A stretch of 64,000 nucleotides of DNA from contig OZ316894.1 of NCBI GenBank assembly GCA_973895155.1, forward strand, positions 8,928,001 to 8,992,000, in the 5' to 3' direction. Below, in pieces: positions 1-11,894 of this stretch. The notes under the pieces are model-generated. The model did not search any database and was not told where the DNA came from. It saw nothing but the letters and a program-made list of their open reading frames with translations. Every line of letters starts with the position of its first letter. Position 1 is the first letter of the stretch. The DNA is from Marsupella aquatica (taxonomy: Eukaryota; Marchantiophyta). The position numbers and the translations under genes are program-made.

Positions 1-271
1 AAATTCCAAGTGAAATGAGATTTTTCATCATGCTGGGAATATGTCTCACATTTCTCAACGTTCTCACGACCCCATCAAACATCTAAAATCTTACAGATCC
101 AAGTCCAACAACTTGACATGGGATTCCATTTCCCATCAACACTGACCCGTTGGAAACCGTGTAAGAACTGAAATAATCTCTTCTAGAGCAAATGTGAAAA
201 GTACATGCACTATCTAGAATCCAGTCATCTTTACCTGGATTTGACACTACATTGAGAGCATAACCTTGACA

Positions 272-1243
272 TCACAATATGTCATCATCATCGAGTAAAT
301 CTACCTCATGTGAGCTCGATGCCGCATTAGCAGAGACAGTAGGGACCTTTACTCGATAATCCCTTTTCATGTGGCCAGGCTTGCCACAATTCCAGCATGC
401 AAGAGGCTTCCTCTCTTGCGATTTCCCTCTGGATTTAGATCTCCCTCGTGATGTAGATCTAAACCTGTTCTGTCCATTCGTGCGCTGCGCTGCTCTTCCC
501 ATATTCACATTGAGCGCAGTGCCAGAAGAAGATGCTGTCTGTGATTGACCCAGCTTCTTCTGAGCATCATCAGACAATAATGAGCTCACCACCTCATTAT
601 ACAAAATGGACTTCAGATCTCTGTACAAGAGAACCTGTTTCAAGCCCTGATAAGACAACGGTAAGGAGCTTAGCAGAAGCAAGGCCTTATCCTCATCTTC
701 AACTCCTTTTCCCAGGTTTGACAGATCCACCGCTAGACTGTCAAATTCATCCAGGTGATCCTGCATCTTGCTCCCTTCCTTGAGCCTGAGGCTCATCAAG
801 AGAGACTTCTTGTAAAGTCGGTCTGACGCATCTTCCCGGTAGTACTTCTCTCTAAGAGCCTTGAACAGTGATGCGCAATCCGCATAATCATCCAGCTGCT
901 TGATGATGTGCGGCTTGAGATATAGCATCACTGCATTGACAGCAATCACCTGTTCCTATCTCCACTGTCTCACAGAAATCTCCTCCTCTCCATCATACTG
1001 CTCTCGTGAAGAGAGCAGATGAGCTAAGCCCATGGCCCGAAGGACACCCTTCACTTGCTTCTCCCAGAGCAAGTAATCAGTACGACCATCGTACTTCTCC
1101 ACCTCAAACTTTACTCCTCCAAATCTAGCCATCTCCCTCTTCTTCCCTACTACCGACAGCTCTGGTAGTAACACTGCTTCCTCCACTGCACGCCACACCG
1201 GTGATCGTACCGGTGTCACTAGTTCTTCCTCAAACAGTAGCAA
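272..1243 (-). pseudogene. gag: Copia gag of element A, broken
   Basis: Gag capsid/nucleocapsid polyprotein of a Copia element, which packages the element RNA. Two open segments in the same frame (1243-956 and 949-272) are split by an in-frame TAG. The first carries the YDGRTDYLLWEKQVKGVL block and the second the UBN2/retrotrans_gag-like region (DRLYKKSLLMSLRLKEG). The zinc knuckle CWNCGKPGHMKRDY has lost its last Cys (C to Y), so even without the stop this copy would not bind RNA normally. The gag frame ends at a UGA (272-274) in the same position as in elements B and C, and the same frame then continues into a protease with a WILDSACTFH motif. The true gag start is unclear because the ATG used in B and C is not conserved here. 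Confidence 0.85.
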
Positions 1244-1941
1244 CTCCTCCTCAGACTCACCGTCTGACCGTTGCGATCCTTAATCGCCGCTGTTTGAAAC
1301 GAGAAAAATGAATGCCGCCGACGGAAAATGTTGCCGAATTGCACCGGCACAATCTGCAGCTCCAGCAGAGAAAAAAAATTCCGCCGCGTCGTCTTCACTC
1401 CACATCAAGTGCCAATCCCGGACTCAAAATGACCGCCTCGCCGAGATCAAACAGTTGAGCCGTAGCACTTCGAGTTTCTTCCACCGAGTTGGACGTCACG
1501 AAGAGAAACCCGGTTCAAATGGAAACAAGCTCCATAGCTTGTGAAAAAACCTGAACACCTCCTTCACTCGTCACGTCTCACTCGGTAATAACTCGGTAGC
1601 ATATCAGCTACCGAAACGACCAGCTCGCTTCAACCTTCAACTTGAGCTACAACATGCGACACCTCCCGCACCGCACAGCTCACACTATTGAAAAATGCGA
1701 ATTCTGGTCTCTCCCCCGAAATCCCGTCGAACACGAATAAACCCTGAACGACGCAGACTTTGATTCCTCCGCACCACGGATACCGATCAGCGAGTTCTAA
1801 CCACCGTTAGAAAGCCCTCTCACTAACCTATCCGCACAGCCACATACATTCAAGTTTCATGCGATGAAACTCCGAATGCCCCATCGACAATGAACGCTGG
1901 AAAAAACCTATCACGAACAAACCTCGTCACCTCCCAGGCAT

Positions 1942-1953
1942 GCTCTGATACCA
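1942..1953 (-). promoter_or_regulatory. Primer binding site of element A
   Basis: The minus strand reads TGGTATCAGAGC, the usual plant Copia primer site complementary to the 3' end of initiator tRNA-Met, two bases inside the LTR end. Confidence 0.9.
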
Positions 1954-1955
1954 CT

Positions 1956-2299
1956 TGTTGAGCATAGACGACATTCGTAACGGCAAGCCCATGAATCATC
2001 CAACGCACAATAGTCGACACAGAGAGATACATGGTTCACCTCCACATGAGGCTACGTGCACGGGAACACACAAGAACTTTACTGCACTCTAGGCCGACCG
2101 GCCATACTAAGCATCCACAACACAAGCTCTCCCTATCTCTCAACTAGCTCCGTAACAATGAGCCTTTGTTTCACCAGGGTCTGGCATCAGCCCTAGCTAT
2201 ATGCACAACAACACTACCGCTAACCTTAGCTAGGTCCTAACCCGAGTTAGCCTAACTGTGGTTAGCACAAGAGTCACAAGACTAGAGCAATATCTAACA
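1956..2299 (-). repeat. 5' LTR of Copia element A
   Basis: This 344-bp LTR on the minus strand starts TG and ends CA. Its inner end (plus strand TGTTGAGCATAG at 1956) abuts the primer binding site. It aligns by eye with the LTRs at 11538-11880 and 58780-59200, including the shared block around the CACAATAGTCGACAC motif, but is clearly more diverged. Confidence 0.85.
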
Positions 2300-3539
2300 C
2301 CGATTTGAGACCGCCAATTTTCAGGGTCCACTCATGAATTATTGTAGTCACACTAATTTTGTCATGACACTATTTCCATGCGCATGAAAGAGTGTTATTG
2401 TGGTCTCAAGAGTGGAAAAACAGAGTAAAAATACTGTTTTGAAAGTACAAAAAAATATTGTTACTTTGGACTCAAAATCGCCCTGTTTTTACTAGCAATT
2501 TAAACAAGAGTGGAAAGAAACTATTCTGAAAATCTGGCAAAAATTAGTGTTACTTGGACACACAATCACTTTACCAAAATTAGTATTAGTGACACTAATG
2601 TTTTAATGAAGCTAATTCTTGCATAACACTGGCTAATTATGGTGAATAGTGTAGCTTAGTATTGGCTCTAACTTTGTTCTAGGTACCAAAGAAAAGTGCA
2701 GAATTGTAAATTACAATTTGTAAAATAGTGATATTTGAGGAGATAGGATTGAGTGTTGGAGGTGTCCAGAACATCCCAGCATTTTTTAGTAGGTAGCTTA
2801 AATGTCAAAGATCACAGCTCAAATAGAATTACTTTAGTCATCCAATAGTTGGGGTTCATCAAGATTAATATTTCAGTGTAGGTTTGTGACACCCCAAGAT
2901 GTAGTGGCGCCCCTTTAATCATTCAATAAAATGTTGCTGTTTATCAAACTTAATATTTTGTAGATTTGTGACACCCCAAGCATGTAGTGGCACCCTGTGT
3001 AGCAGGGGTAAACCCGAGGGCCACTACTGGGGGAATGGGGAATTACTGTAATTTTTGGATTACTATGGAGTTAGTATATATTTTGGATTTTAGACTGTCT
3101 ACAATCCAAGGGGCCTATCAAGTACTCAATGTCTTTGTGTGCTCATCAAGTACACAAGATGCTAGAGGGGGCCAGTTAATTAAGTCCTTTCCCTGTCTTC
3201 AATGACTTCTTCAGCTAAGACCACCATGTAAGCACAAGCGAGCAAGCAGCCTTCCAGACACGCAGAAATGAAACAACGGGATGAAGATAAACATCTGTCA
3301 ACACAACATAAAGAGAGGAAAGACGAAGAAGAAGTTGTGCTAATAGTTTCTTCTCTATACAAAATGGAATGCAATAGAGTACTGAGAAGAACTCCAGCAA
3401 ATCGAGGGTGAATGGAAATCCTAGCAGCCATCCCTTCTCTGCTTTGATAACTTCCTCCAACTCCCTTGCACAAACTGTTTCGGTAGAACTTCCTCCCAAC
3501 GACGTTCCGAATGCTGATCCCATATTAGGTGTTAATTAA

Positions 3540-3995
3540 AGGCGAGAGCAACTTTACCTACAAGGAGCCAACGATTCCAACCGAAAACGCATGTGATTCG
3601 CCTGTTCCAAACAAATCCTTCATGGCGGTTTTCAACTTTACCCAGAAGGAGCCGATACAAAAACCGGAGATAAAGCTCCAGAGACAACCCATGTAAATCC
3701 TCCGTTCCAAAAAACCCTCCTTGAGTATCGCAACTTTACCCAGAAGGAGCGGAACAAAAGGGTCTGGCGTATGTAATTCCTCTGTTTCAAAAAAACTCCA
3801 TTGCGGATCACAACGTTACCTGAAGCAGCCAACACAAAAAGCACAGACAAAGGTCCAGAGACGGTTGATGTGATTCCCCTGTTCCAATAAACCTTCATTG
3901 CATATCACCGAAGACGAGGCAACGACAAAAGCTGGAGAAAAACGGTCCAGAGATGACCCACCTAATTTCTCTGTTCCAAGGAACCTTGATTGCGG
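3540..3995. repeat. Degenerate tandem repeat, about five units of roughly 80-115 bp
   Basis: The block 'CAACTTTACCCAGAAGGAGC ... GTCCAGAGAC ... CTGTTCCAA ... ATTGCGGATCAC' recurs about five times with many substitutions. Short open frames across it, such as 3638-3898 on the minus strand, are repeat artefacts. Confidence 0.75.
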
Positions 3996-4154
3996 ATCAC
4001 GTTGACTGATACAGAAGAAAACTGCACGCTTATAAGTGGGCGACAGCTAGAACTTCCCATATAAAAAACCCATGCCACGAACGAGGGGGGGGGGGGGGGA
4101 GGGTATGTGTCTATGAGGACAGAAAAAGCTTTTTGCAACCTTACAGTGCAACAT

Positions 4155-4270
4155 CATTGGCTCGGTGGGGATCGAATTCGACACCTCACCAAAGTGACAG
4201 AAACTGCTTTTCAACGTTCCCCTGCAAACTCATTGGCTCGGTGGGGATCAAATTCGACACCTCACCAAAG
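4155..4270. repeat. 40-bp direct repeat, two copies 76 bp apart
   Basis: The block starting CATTGGCTCGGTGGGGATC and ending CACCTCACCAAAG occurs at 4155-4194 and 4231-4270 with one visible difference (CGAATTC/AAATTC). It lies about 650 bp upstream of the PMP3 start codon, so it is in the distal promoter. Confidence 0.85.
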
Positions 4271-4635
4271 AATGACAGCTTCCAACGAAAGCAGCCAAGA
4301 TTTGCTCTGCTTCCCAGCCGTAGGCACAGTCCACCATCGCCATGACTGAGGAGCTAGTCCAGGCTGGCCAACTGCCTTCAATGCATGCATGTCAAGCTAC
4401 AGCAGAATCCTCGAGACTGGGGAAGTGAGGATTGTGCTCTGTTCAAGCATTTGACTTGGGAACGACAGCCGGGGGACCAAACAGCTGTCGATTGCAGCTG
4501 ATGCCACGGCGATGCTGCCTACATTTTGTACGTCAGGTGTTGCCACGTCATCTGACGGATTACAAAAAAACAAAATAATAGATTTCTCATGATTATCAAG
4601 GGTATGGTAATGACCGGGAAAGAAAAGCTGTTCGT

Positions 4636-4645
4636 GACACGTGTC
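4636..4645 (+). promoter_or_regulatory. ABRE-like G-box upstream of the PMP3/RCI2 gene
   Basis: GACACGTGTC is a palindromic CACGTG core with the ACGTGTC extension typical of ABA-response elements. It lies 280-290 bp upstream of the start codon at 4925. A second ACGT core (GCCACGTCA) lies near 4540. RCI2/PMP3 genes are often ABA-, cold- or salt-induced, so bZIP control is plausible, but function here is inferred. Confidence 0.55.
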
Positions 4646-4924
4646 CCTTGAAGCACTTCTGCATAGGAGCCGGGCAGGCTGACAACACAACATGCAAAAT
4701 TGCATGAAGGTCGTACTTATAACTCCCCATTACTCTGCACAGCTCGATCAGTTCTATAGCGCTCTCCTACTCTCTTTCTTCGACACCAGTGCAGGAGTCA
4801 ATCGTCGTGCGCTCAGACAAAGTGACTGTCTCTCAATTCCTGCTGTTTTCGTTGAGCTGCTCGTTTGTGGGTTGATCGATCAAGCTCGGTCTCGTTCTGT
4901 GTAGCTCAAGAGAAGCTCGTGAAA

Positions 4925-5901
4925 ATGGGTACCGCTACCTTCGTGGATGTGATCCTCGCCATCTTGTTACCTCCTTTGGGAGTGTTCTTTCGGTATGGGT
5001 GTGCGGTACGTTCTCTTTCCTCTCCCTCTATCTGTGACTGGCAGTCTCCAATTGTGCTTAGAGTTACATCAGCTCAGTCTTGAGGGTTTGGCAATACGCT
5101 TTGGGTTCTGTTATGACTTGGTAGCCTTTCATGGACTGGTCACGTAGCACCTCTCGAAAGGAACTGTGCAGCTGTTGGGTTCGCAGGCTAGGTCTTGATT
5201 TGATTCGCAGTTCTTGCTTTGAACCTCTTTCCGTTGAGGACATCTGATATTGTTCGAGACGTAGAACCTCGGCTTGTAGCTGTACCTGTTTGTAGTTGTC
5301 AGGAGTGTGTTGTCAGTTTCCTAATTAGTCTTGAAGGTGTCCAGATTACACGAGTTTAGTGCATAGAGCACCTGGGAGTAGTGAGTGGGTAATAAGTTTG
5401 GCAAATTAGTTCCTGTATTTCCGGGAGCGGTATATGGGTGACAAAGTTGGAAAATTAGTTCCTGTCTGAGTAAGACCAGTACAACCCTGTAAACCTACGG
5501 GATGCGTAAATCTGTGCAAGTGACGACTAGGAAGATCCTTCACCCTTGGGCAAGCCGTGACTTATGATTGTGTAGTCTACCCCAAATATTGTTGTAGGCA
5601 AAGATGCAGAGTAATAATCTGTATCAGATGCGTCACATCCTTCGTGATTAAGTGCTGTTACCAAAGCTGCTTTCATAGCTACAGAGTTTGATATGACGGA
5701 AGGATAGGGAAGAACGCTGCCCCTTGTTTAACGTTTCTTTTGAGAGCTTCGGATGTTCAGAACTGCAGTCTTTGTTCGTCAGTTCTCTAACTTCTTTTAA
5801 CTTGGCCTGTCAATGTGCAGATCGAGTTTTGGATCAGTGTACTGCTGACCATCTTGGGATATATTCCAGGGATCCTGTACGCCTTGTATGTAATCTTGTA
5901 G
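4925..5901 (+). CDS. PMP3/RCI2 family hydrophobic protein (two exons)
   Basis: Exons 4925-5005 and 5821-5901 encode 53 residues. The 815-bp phase-0 intron has GTACGT at its donor and TGCAG at its acceptor. The product is a tiny plasma-membrane proteolipid of the UPF0057/PMP3 family, whose members help maintain membrane potential and ion balance under cold, salt or drought. Exon 1 has the family signature ILLPPLGVFFRYGC (residues about 11-25). Exon 2 gives IEFWISVLLTILGYIPGILY and ends in YALYVIL. Two membrane helices flank the short FRYGC loop, as expected, and length matches the usual 50-60 residues. The start is the only ATG that gives the conserved N-terminus. Reading through the intron would give an unrelated tail with a stop at 5083. 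Confidence 0.93.
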
Positions 5902-8194
5902 AATGATGCGGATGATGTCTCCGTGACTAGGTGAAATGGACTTGGAAATTCGCTATGCGGAACTTGTACATCTTAACTCGTCCATACAATGATGTGGATC
6001 AACAGCGTTCCGCTGTGCCGGACGGCGGAATCACGAAGGACCCCATTCTGCAGGGGATACTCACATCGAGTAGATTTCATGTGTAATAACACTCTGGTTT
6101 CGCAATTATAATTTTCACACAGCCCAGTTGCACATACCTACGTTTAGGTGCAGCTGCTTTGGCTATACATGTACACTCGACACAGTTTATCTGGCTAGAT
6201 ATACATTTGCACATGATTCTCATTTTAAGTCAATAAACGACAGTGGTATTTGCCGTTTCTACGTTCATTGTTCAAACAGATTTGCTTAGTTGGGAAGCTT
6301 TCCCGTTGCCGACTGGTTAAATTGCTTTTCAACATATGCCGGTCGTTTTGATAAAATCTTTGAGGCGAAAAACATGTGTCCGCATGAGGCAGAACCTGCG
6401 TTTGCTTACGTAGGATTGAAGATGTGTGACAATTTGGGTGTAGTTGAAGAGTGCGAATAAAATTAGAGGGAAGAGCAGTGGTTAATACGGAAAAGTGTGG
6501 TCTTGAAAGTAATGGAGCGAAAATTTAAAGTAGACGCGGTTGTGTGAATTGGAATCTGTGTGTGACGATCGTTCTCCAAGGGCAGAGCAATCCGAAAAGT
6601 AATATACAGGAAATTTGGATGAATTATATCGATGTGTGACGGTCGTTCTCCCAAGGGTAGAGAAGAGCGAAATGTAACGTATATGGATGTGTGGATTGTA
6701 TCATTGCGACAACTTTCTCCAAGAGCAGAGTGCCGAGCAGAGCAAAAGTGCCGTGTACAACATCGGCGAGTGGAATCTCGTACAGGTGTGTTGAGAAGAT
6801 ATTTGTCTGTTGAAGCTGGACCATTCAATACGCACACCGTATAAAATAATGAGCTTATTGTTTTTGGCTATAGAAGAGAACTTTTTAAAGGAACTGAAAC
6901 GTTGCTGTATCGAAGACCAACCATTTAATGCGAATATGGTATAGAACAATGAGATCATTGTGTTTCTCTAAAAGAAAATTATTTTAATGGAACTGAAACC
7001 GCGAGACTACCGTGTCACACTGTCACCACTCGAATAATTTGTACGTAAGCCGAAGGTGAACTGAGGAGGTCGTTCACCAATACCTGGTTAAAAGGATAGA
7101 CATGGCCGTACAGGCCCCACTTTGCATCAGGAAATTGCAGCACAAGTTACCAAAGAATATATTAGATTGAGGCTCTAACCTACTTCAGTTCTTTGCCAAT
7201 TTATGATGCCTTTTCAACCTTGAAAGTTGTTCTCCTACTATCTAGACCTCTGTAAGCAACGAGTCGAGATCTGCGCTCAAGATTGTGTGCCTAGTTCCTC
7301 TGTCGCCAACAGTTGAAGTTTGTAGGCATATTCCATTCCTAGGAGTTGGGGCTTTAACATAGCCTCTGAACACGTTCTACCATTCAGCACAGCTCATCAG
7401 TGTCTGAACCTTTTGCTAGCGGGTAATGTAGAGCTGATATCTCAGTGCTGCCTAACTGCAAACTCCCATTAGCAACCTTGGTGCGATTGTGGGTGTCCCA
7501 TTCGCCAGCAAATAGGATTGAGCTGCAATATTCTGACTGCCCACCTGTACACTTCCTTTAGCAACCTCGCATGCATCATACGACTGTCCCACCTTTCGCT
7601 GAAGTAGTCTGACTTGAAAAACTTCCTTTAGCACCACCTTGTACGACGAGAAACGTCAGTAACCTCCACACCAAAGACTCAGAAAGACTAGTCCCCAGTA
7701 GGCCATTATCTTCCTTTAGGAAAGTGTAGGACGAGAAACGTTAGTAACCTCCACACTTGAGAGTCAGAAAAACTAGTCCCTGGAAAGCAAGGTGCGAGTA
7801 CACGGCATCCCAAAATCAACATCCAAAAACAACATTGTTTTCTAGAAGCGACAAACTTGTCTAAACTTCACCTTTGGCTGGGGTTTATGTAGTGCTGTGC
7901 ATCTGCAGGAAGATTTGAACCTACCAATTAGTATGCCAGAGCCTGTCTACAACTATGGCAGCATTTTCAGTACTTAAGCTCTTTTTGTTGCAGATACTTT
8001 GGGCAGCAGCTGTGGCAGTGCATGCTTAAAGTCATTAATGACTTTCTCAAAACCCGTAGCTTTGAATCATAAAAGGAGGGTGAGTTATGGACTTTACACT
8101 CAACAGAAACGATAATATGTTGGACCACATGTAAAGACTGGGAGGTGAGGATAACAACTCTACACTCTACGAGCCATTGCACATTGTTGTCTAA

Positions 8195-8570
8195 ATGAAG
8201 TTTAGGAGTGGTAACTGGATTTCAAAGACTGCAACACAAAGAATTGTTGTCAATATGATAATTTCAAAGACTGCAACACAAAGAATTGATGTTGGTCACA
8301 AGTTAGCAGTGGCAACTGAATTTCAGAGAGTGCAAGTTGCACAATGTTATCCAAGAAGATGTTGGTCACAAGGTAACACTGGATTTCAAAGAGCATAAGG
8401 TGTGGGAGAGTACAGACCTTGAGAGCCAAGGCAACTAGATTTCAAATTGTGTGCATGCTGTGGGAGAGTACAGACGTCAAGGGCCAAGGCAACTGTTTCA
8501 AAGAGTGTGCAAGTTGTGGGACAGTGGGCCTAAGGCAACTGAATTTCAAAGAGTGTGCAAGTTGTGAGAT
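8195..8570. repeat. Degenerate tandem repeat with GATTTCAAAGA core
   Basis: Units of about 50-65 bp share 'AACTGGATTTCAAAGA.TGCAA' and 'GTGGGAGAGTACAGAC'. At least six partial copies can be followed between 8205 and 8565. Confidence 0.65.
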
Positions 8571-11103
8571 AATACAAGGAGGAGTCGCACAATGACACCT
8601 GACCTTTAGAAACATCTATGACTACAAAAAATGTCACCTAGAGGTTCCCCACCAAAATGACATCTAAAAGTAAATCAGATTTTCTTAAAAACTCACTAAA
8701 ATATAAGACACTCGACTGTTCACTTAGGCAAATGAACAGGTAACCTGTGAGGGACATGCCCTCTTTATTGAGGGTGTGCAAGGGTGGTTCTTATTCTACC
8801 TTGTAAAACATGACTGAGAAATTTAATAACGCAAAAGTATGTTAGGGTGACTGTTTGATAATGAATCCTAGGAAACACATATGGGAGTGTTTTAGCAAGC
8901 TTAGATCACTGGCTGTTCCTACATTCTATTCTGACAAGCACCAATGAGAGTGTTCTAGTAAACTTACATCACGTGCTTCATGAACTTTTGTCCTCAAGTT
9001 TCCATTGTTGCCTATTGGATTATACAATCATTGTGATTGTGACCTTATGTCTAATCAATCTAATAGCTGTACGTCCAACTTCCTTTATAATTGCACAACA
9101 TATTATTCTGTGACCATGAAAGATACGAATAGTGATTCTGTCCGAGCTGAGTACTGGGTGACAGTAACTCGTTGATAGTCAACTCCCCATAGCTTATACA
9201 ATGATTATGGCTATCTACAAAAGAATAAGAAACCACAAGCTCACATTGTGGTTTGATAGTTTTGTATCAAGTGTTGTTGCACAGATCACACCGGGGATCA
9301 CACCAAGTTCTGGCATCTTCCTCCATCATTTTTGGAAACTTCTGTTGCTATGATTGGGATGGCCTTTTGCAATGCAAAAATGCCTCCTCAGGTGCATGCT
9401 CGTTCATATAAAGCCAATCTCAACCAACCAGCTAGCAAAAGAAAATTTCCTGAGTTTATTTTGTAGAATAGATCTAGCTCCCGTCAAAAGCAAAGCAGTT
9501 GGTGTGGGTTCCTTTGGAGCCCACCTAAGGGTAATAATTTTTTTTGTTTGCCTTGAAACCAAAGGAAGTTGGACCCATGAAGAGATAGTCATCTTTGGAG
9601 CATGCAACACTGTAGGGTGGCCCACAAACCAGGAGTGATTAAAGAACCCTGCTAGGATGGTTAAATCAGGGTCCCACAAGTGCCTAACCAAGGGCTGATG
9701 AGATACCTAGAATTTAGGGTTGATGGCTTTGAGTTGATTTCCATTGATGCCTTGCCACACCTGGCCCTTGTTCCCTCCTGGTCCAATACTTTTCACTATC
9801 TACTCAGGACCCCGGTTTGTCACAATGGGGGTGGGGTGAATGGAAGTCAAGGCTTACTCAGGCTCTCTTTCCATTCACTCCTAACCCATTGTGGCAAAGA
9901 GTGACACACAGGAAGTGTATTGCGCTACTAACAAAAGATTTCTTGTTGGTGCTCCACAAACTGGGTAAGGGGTGGCAAATGGGAGAAGTTTGAAGTTGCT
10001 CTGACCCAACAGTTTAAGACTTACCAAGACCATGTCCATGAGAACACCCTATATAGTTTATAGTCTACTGTAAGTGACAGTGATGGTCAATGAAACAGAC
10101 CCAACAGTCAATTGGATGATTCTCCTTGAAACTAGAAATCAACTACAGACCGTCCACCTTACTTTATATTGTTGAACTCGGTAGAAAATCAAAACTGTAC
10201 ATTATCTTCCCAACACATATCCGATAAATAATAGACTTTAAAACCAATGCCTCATCGCGTCAATTGGTTGGACATGGCTTTTAATCTGATGACTTTCCTT
10301 AAATCTAGGGAGATTTAACAGGGTTGGACATGACTTTCAATCTGATGGTTATTCTTAAATCTAGGGAGATCTAAAAGTAAAAATGAGTTTAGGAAAATTG
10401 AAATAAGGAATAGTCTTAGTATCTTCACCATCTGGCTAAAAAGGAATGGCCTTTAGAATTACCCTGGTGGCATGCTCCTTTGCCTCAAGGGCCCGCTCAA
10501 GGGGATGGGTTACCTGCACTTCAAGCCCTTTGTGATTTTCAAAGTTTGTTTCTTGTGTTTTTTAAACTAGCCTCTAAGAGTGTCTTATGGTCATGGCATA
10601 TGATCGATAATCTCTATGGCAACAAGTTATGGACTATCAAATGAATGGATTTGGTATTAAGTCATGTCAGAGTACTGCCATAAGCAAGGTCTTATGGATT
10701 TGACTTTTTGGACGTCTGATCCTTGCACATGTATATAGGTAGCCCATAATATTTTTGTCCCAACCATAAATCCATTTTATGTCCTTGGCTCTACCTCACT
10801 TAATACCCTATTTTGACTTTCTATTCCATACTTTTCTCTGTTAGTAACCTTTACTACTAAGTTAAGGTCCATCAATTGTTGAGGCTTGAGACCCCTAGTA
10901 TTCTATAACTTTTTCTGCCAGTAACCTTAACTACTAAGTTAGAACTACTAAGTTAAGCTCCATCTTGACTACTAAATTAAGGTCCATTCTGTCAATGAGT
11001 TTTAAAAACCCCACTGACAAGAAGGTCTAAGGAGCAAGCATTGAGAACTGCTGAGAAGCAAGGCTGCAATCTCCACAAGCAACTCCTGAAGAAGTGCCGT
11101 GGA

Positions 11104-11335
11104 ACGATGATGAAGGAGCTAGGAAGAACATATTGATTGATTGGTTGATGGTTGGAAGACTAGTTGAAGGGGTTCCGAGAACATGGGTGTTAAACACTCA
11201 TTATATAACTTCAGGCAAATCGGGATGAAGGAGCCAGGAAGAACATATTGATTGATTGGTTGATGGTTGGAAGACTAGTTAAAGCGGTTCAGAAATTGGG
11301 TGTTAAACACTCTTTAACTTCAGGCAAATAGGATA
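11104..11335. repeat. Tandem duplication, about 115 bp
   Basis: Two head-to-tail copies share 'GATGAAGGAGC', 'AGGAAGAACATATTGATTGA' and 'GGTGTTAAACACTC', and end in 'TTCAGGCAAAT'. The second copy has small deletions. Confidence 0.85.
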
Positions 11336-11410
11336 TCAATGTAGGTCAAAATGATACACTATCTCAAATTCTTTGTGATCTGCTACCCAACAATAGTGCC
11401 TTGAGCTCTG

Positions 11411-11530
11411 CTGGAGAGTTTAATAGGGGAAAAAAACCTAAATTAGGGTTCATCAATCTTAAGATTTAGACCCATAGTATTCCATGAATTTGATGTGTTA
11501 GTACCCATAACATAGTAGTTAAGGTCCATC
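11411..11530. repeat. 120-bp host repeat, left of element B
   Basis: Starts CTGGAGAGTTTAATAGGGG and ends AAGGTCCATC. A second copy lies at 21244-21363, just right of element B. Together with the many 'AAGGTCCATC' blocks this shows that B landed inside an older tandem array. Confidence 0.8.
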
Positions 11531-11537
11531 ATAATTA

Positions 11538-11880
11538 TGTTAGGTATTTACTCAAGGTCTAGGGTTACGACATGTAACCGTACTTAGACTAACCGTAGTC
11601 GGAGACGTGGTTAGATTAACTAGGATGCACACTATATGCCAAGAAGTGTTTGCTTGGATAAGTGGAACTTAGGCTCATTGCTATGGAGCCACTTGAGAGA
11701 TGAGGAGAGCTTACACTGTGGAGACTTGGTATGGCCGACGGGCTTAGAGTTTAGTAAAGCTCTCTTGTGTGTTCCCGTGGACGTAGCCTCGAGGAGGTGA
11801 ACCACATATCTCTTGTGTTGACTACTTGCGTGTTGGATGTGTCATGTGCTTACCATTACGAGTATCGTCTATGCTCAACA
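11538..11880 (+). repeat. 5' LTR of Copia element B
   Basis: 343 bp, TGTTAGGTATTT...ATGCTCAACA, preceded by AATTA. About 20 differences from the 3' LTR are visible, mostly transitions, so the insertion is not recent. The segment around 11640-11760 (TTAGGCTCATTG...AAGCTCTCTTGTGTGTTCCC) is the best conserved part among elements A, B and C. Confidence 0.95.
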
Positions 11881-11882
11881 CT

Positions 11883-11894
11883 TGGTATCAGAGC
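11883..11894 (+). promoter_or_regulatory. Primer binding site of element B
   Basis: TGGTATCAGAGC, complementary to the 3' end of initiator tRNA-Met, two bases after the 5' LTR. Confidence 0.95.

Larger units (their letters stand above)
1..2299 (-). mobile_element. Copia LTR retrotransposon A, 5' part, runs off the left edge
   Basis: Read on the minus strand the order is LTR (2299-1956), primer binding site, leader of about 700 bases, gag (1243-272), then the start of the protease/pre-integrase region to base 1, where the element leaves the window. It is related to element B (11538-21141) and element C (58780-64000) in LTR, leader and gag. The gag frame has an in-frame TAG at about 956-958, where B and C encode Gln. 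The pol part also has a TAG near base 80, so this copy is decayed. The remaining pol, RNase H and 3' LTR would lie to the left of the window. The target duplication cannot be checked. Confidence 0.9.
2300..4600. other. Intergenic repeats between element A and the PMP3 gene
   Basis: I see no gene here. The stretch holds AT-rich sequence (2330-2700), a direct repeat of about 54 bp (2857-2912 and 2942-2995, sharing GTGACACCCCAAG), a degenerate tandem array (3540-3995), a poly-G run (about 4086-4099) and an exact-looking 40-bp direct repeat (4155-4194 and 4231-4270). Confidence 0.7.
5902..11537. other. Gene-poor stretch with many short tandem repeats
   Basis: No open frame here resembles a known protein and none looks like a spliced gene. 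Repeats seen: three units of about 77 bp at 6550-6790 (GTCGTTCTCCAAGGG core); two units of about 105 bp at 6840-7010 (AATGAGCTTATTG/AATGAGATCATTG); two units of 79 bp near 7653-7780 (GACGAGAAACGT); a degenerate array at 8195-8570; two units at 10278-10378 (TCTAGGGAGAT); and two at 11104-11335. The 10850-11530 part is rich in 'GTTAAGGTCCATC', which recurs after element B. Confidence 0.65.

Noticed and set aside
1308-1544. Plus-strand frame of 78 codons opposite the leader of element A
   Set aside because: It is antisense to the Copia leader and not conserved in element B.
3638-3898. Minus-strand frame of 86 codons with internal repetition
   Set aside because: It follows the degenerate tandem repeat at 3540-3995.
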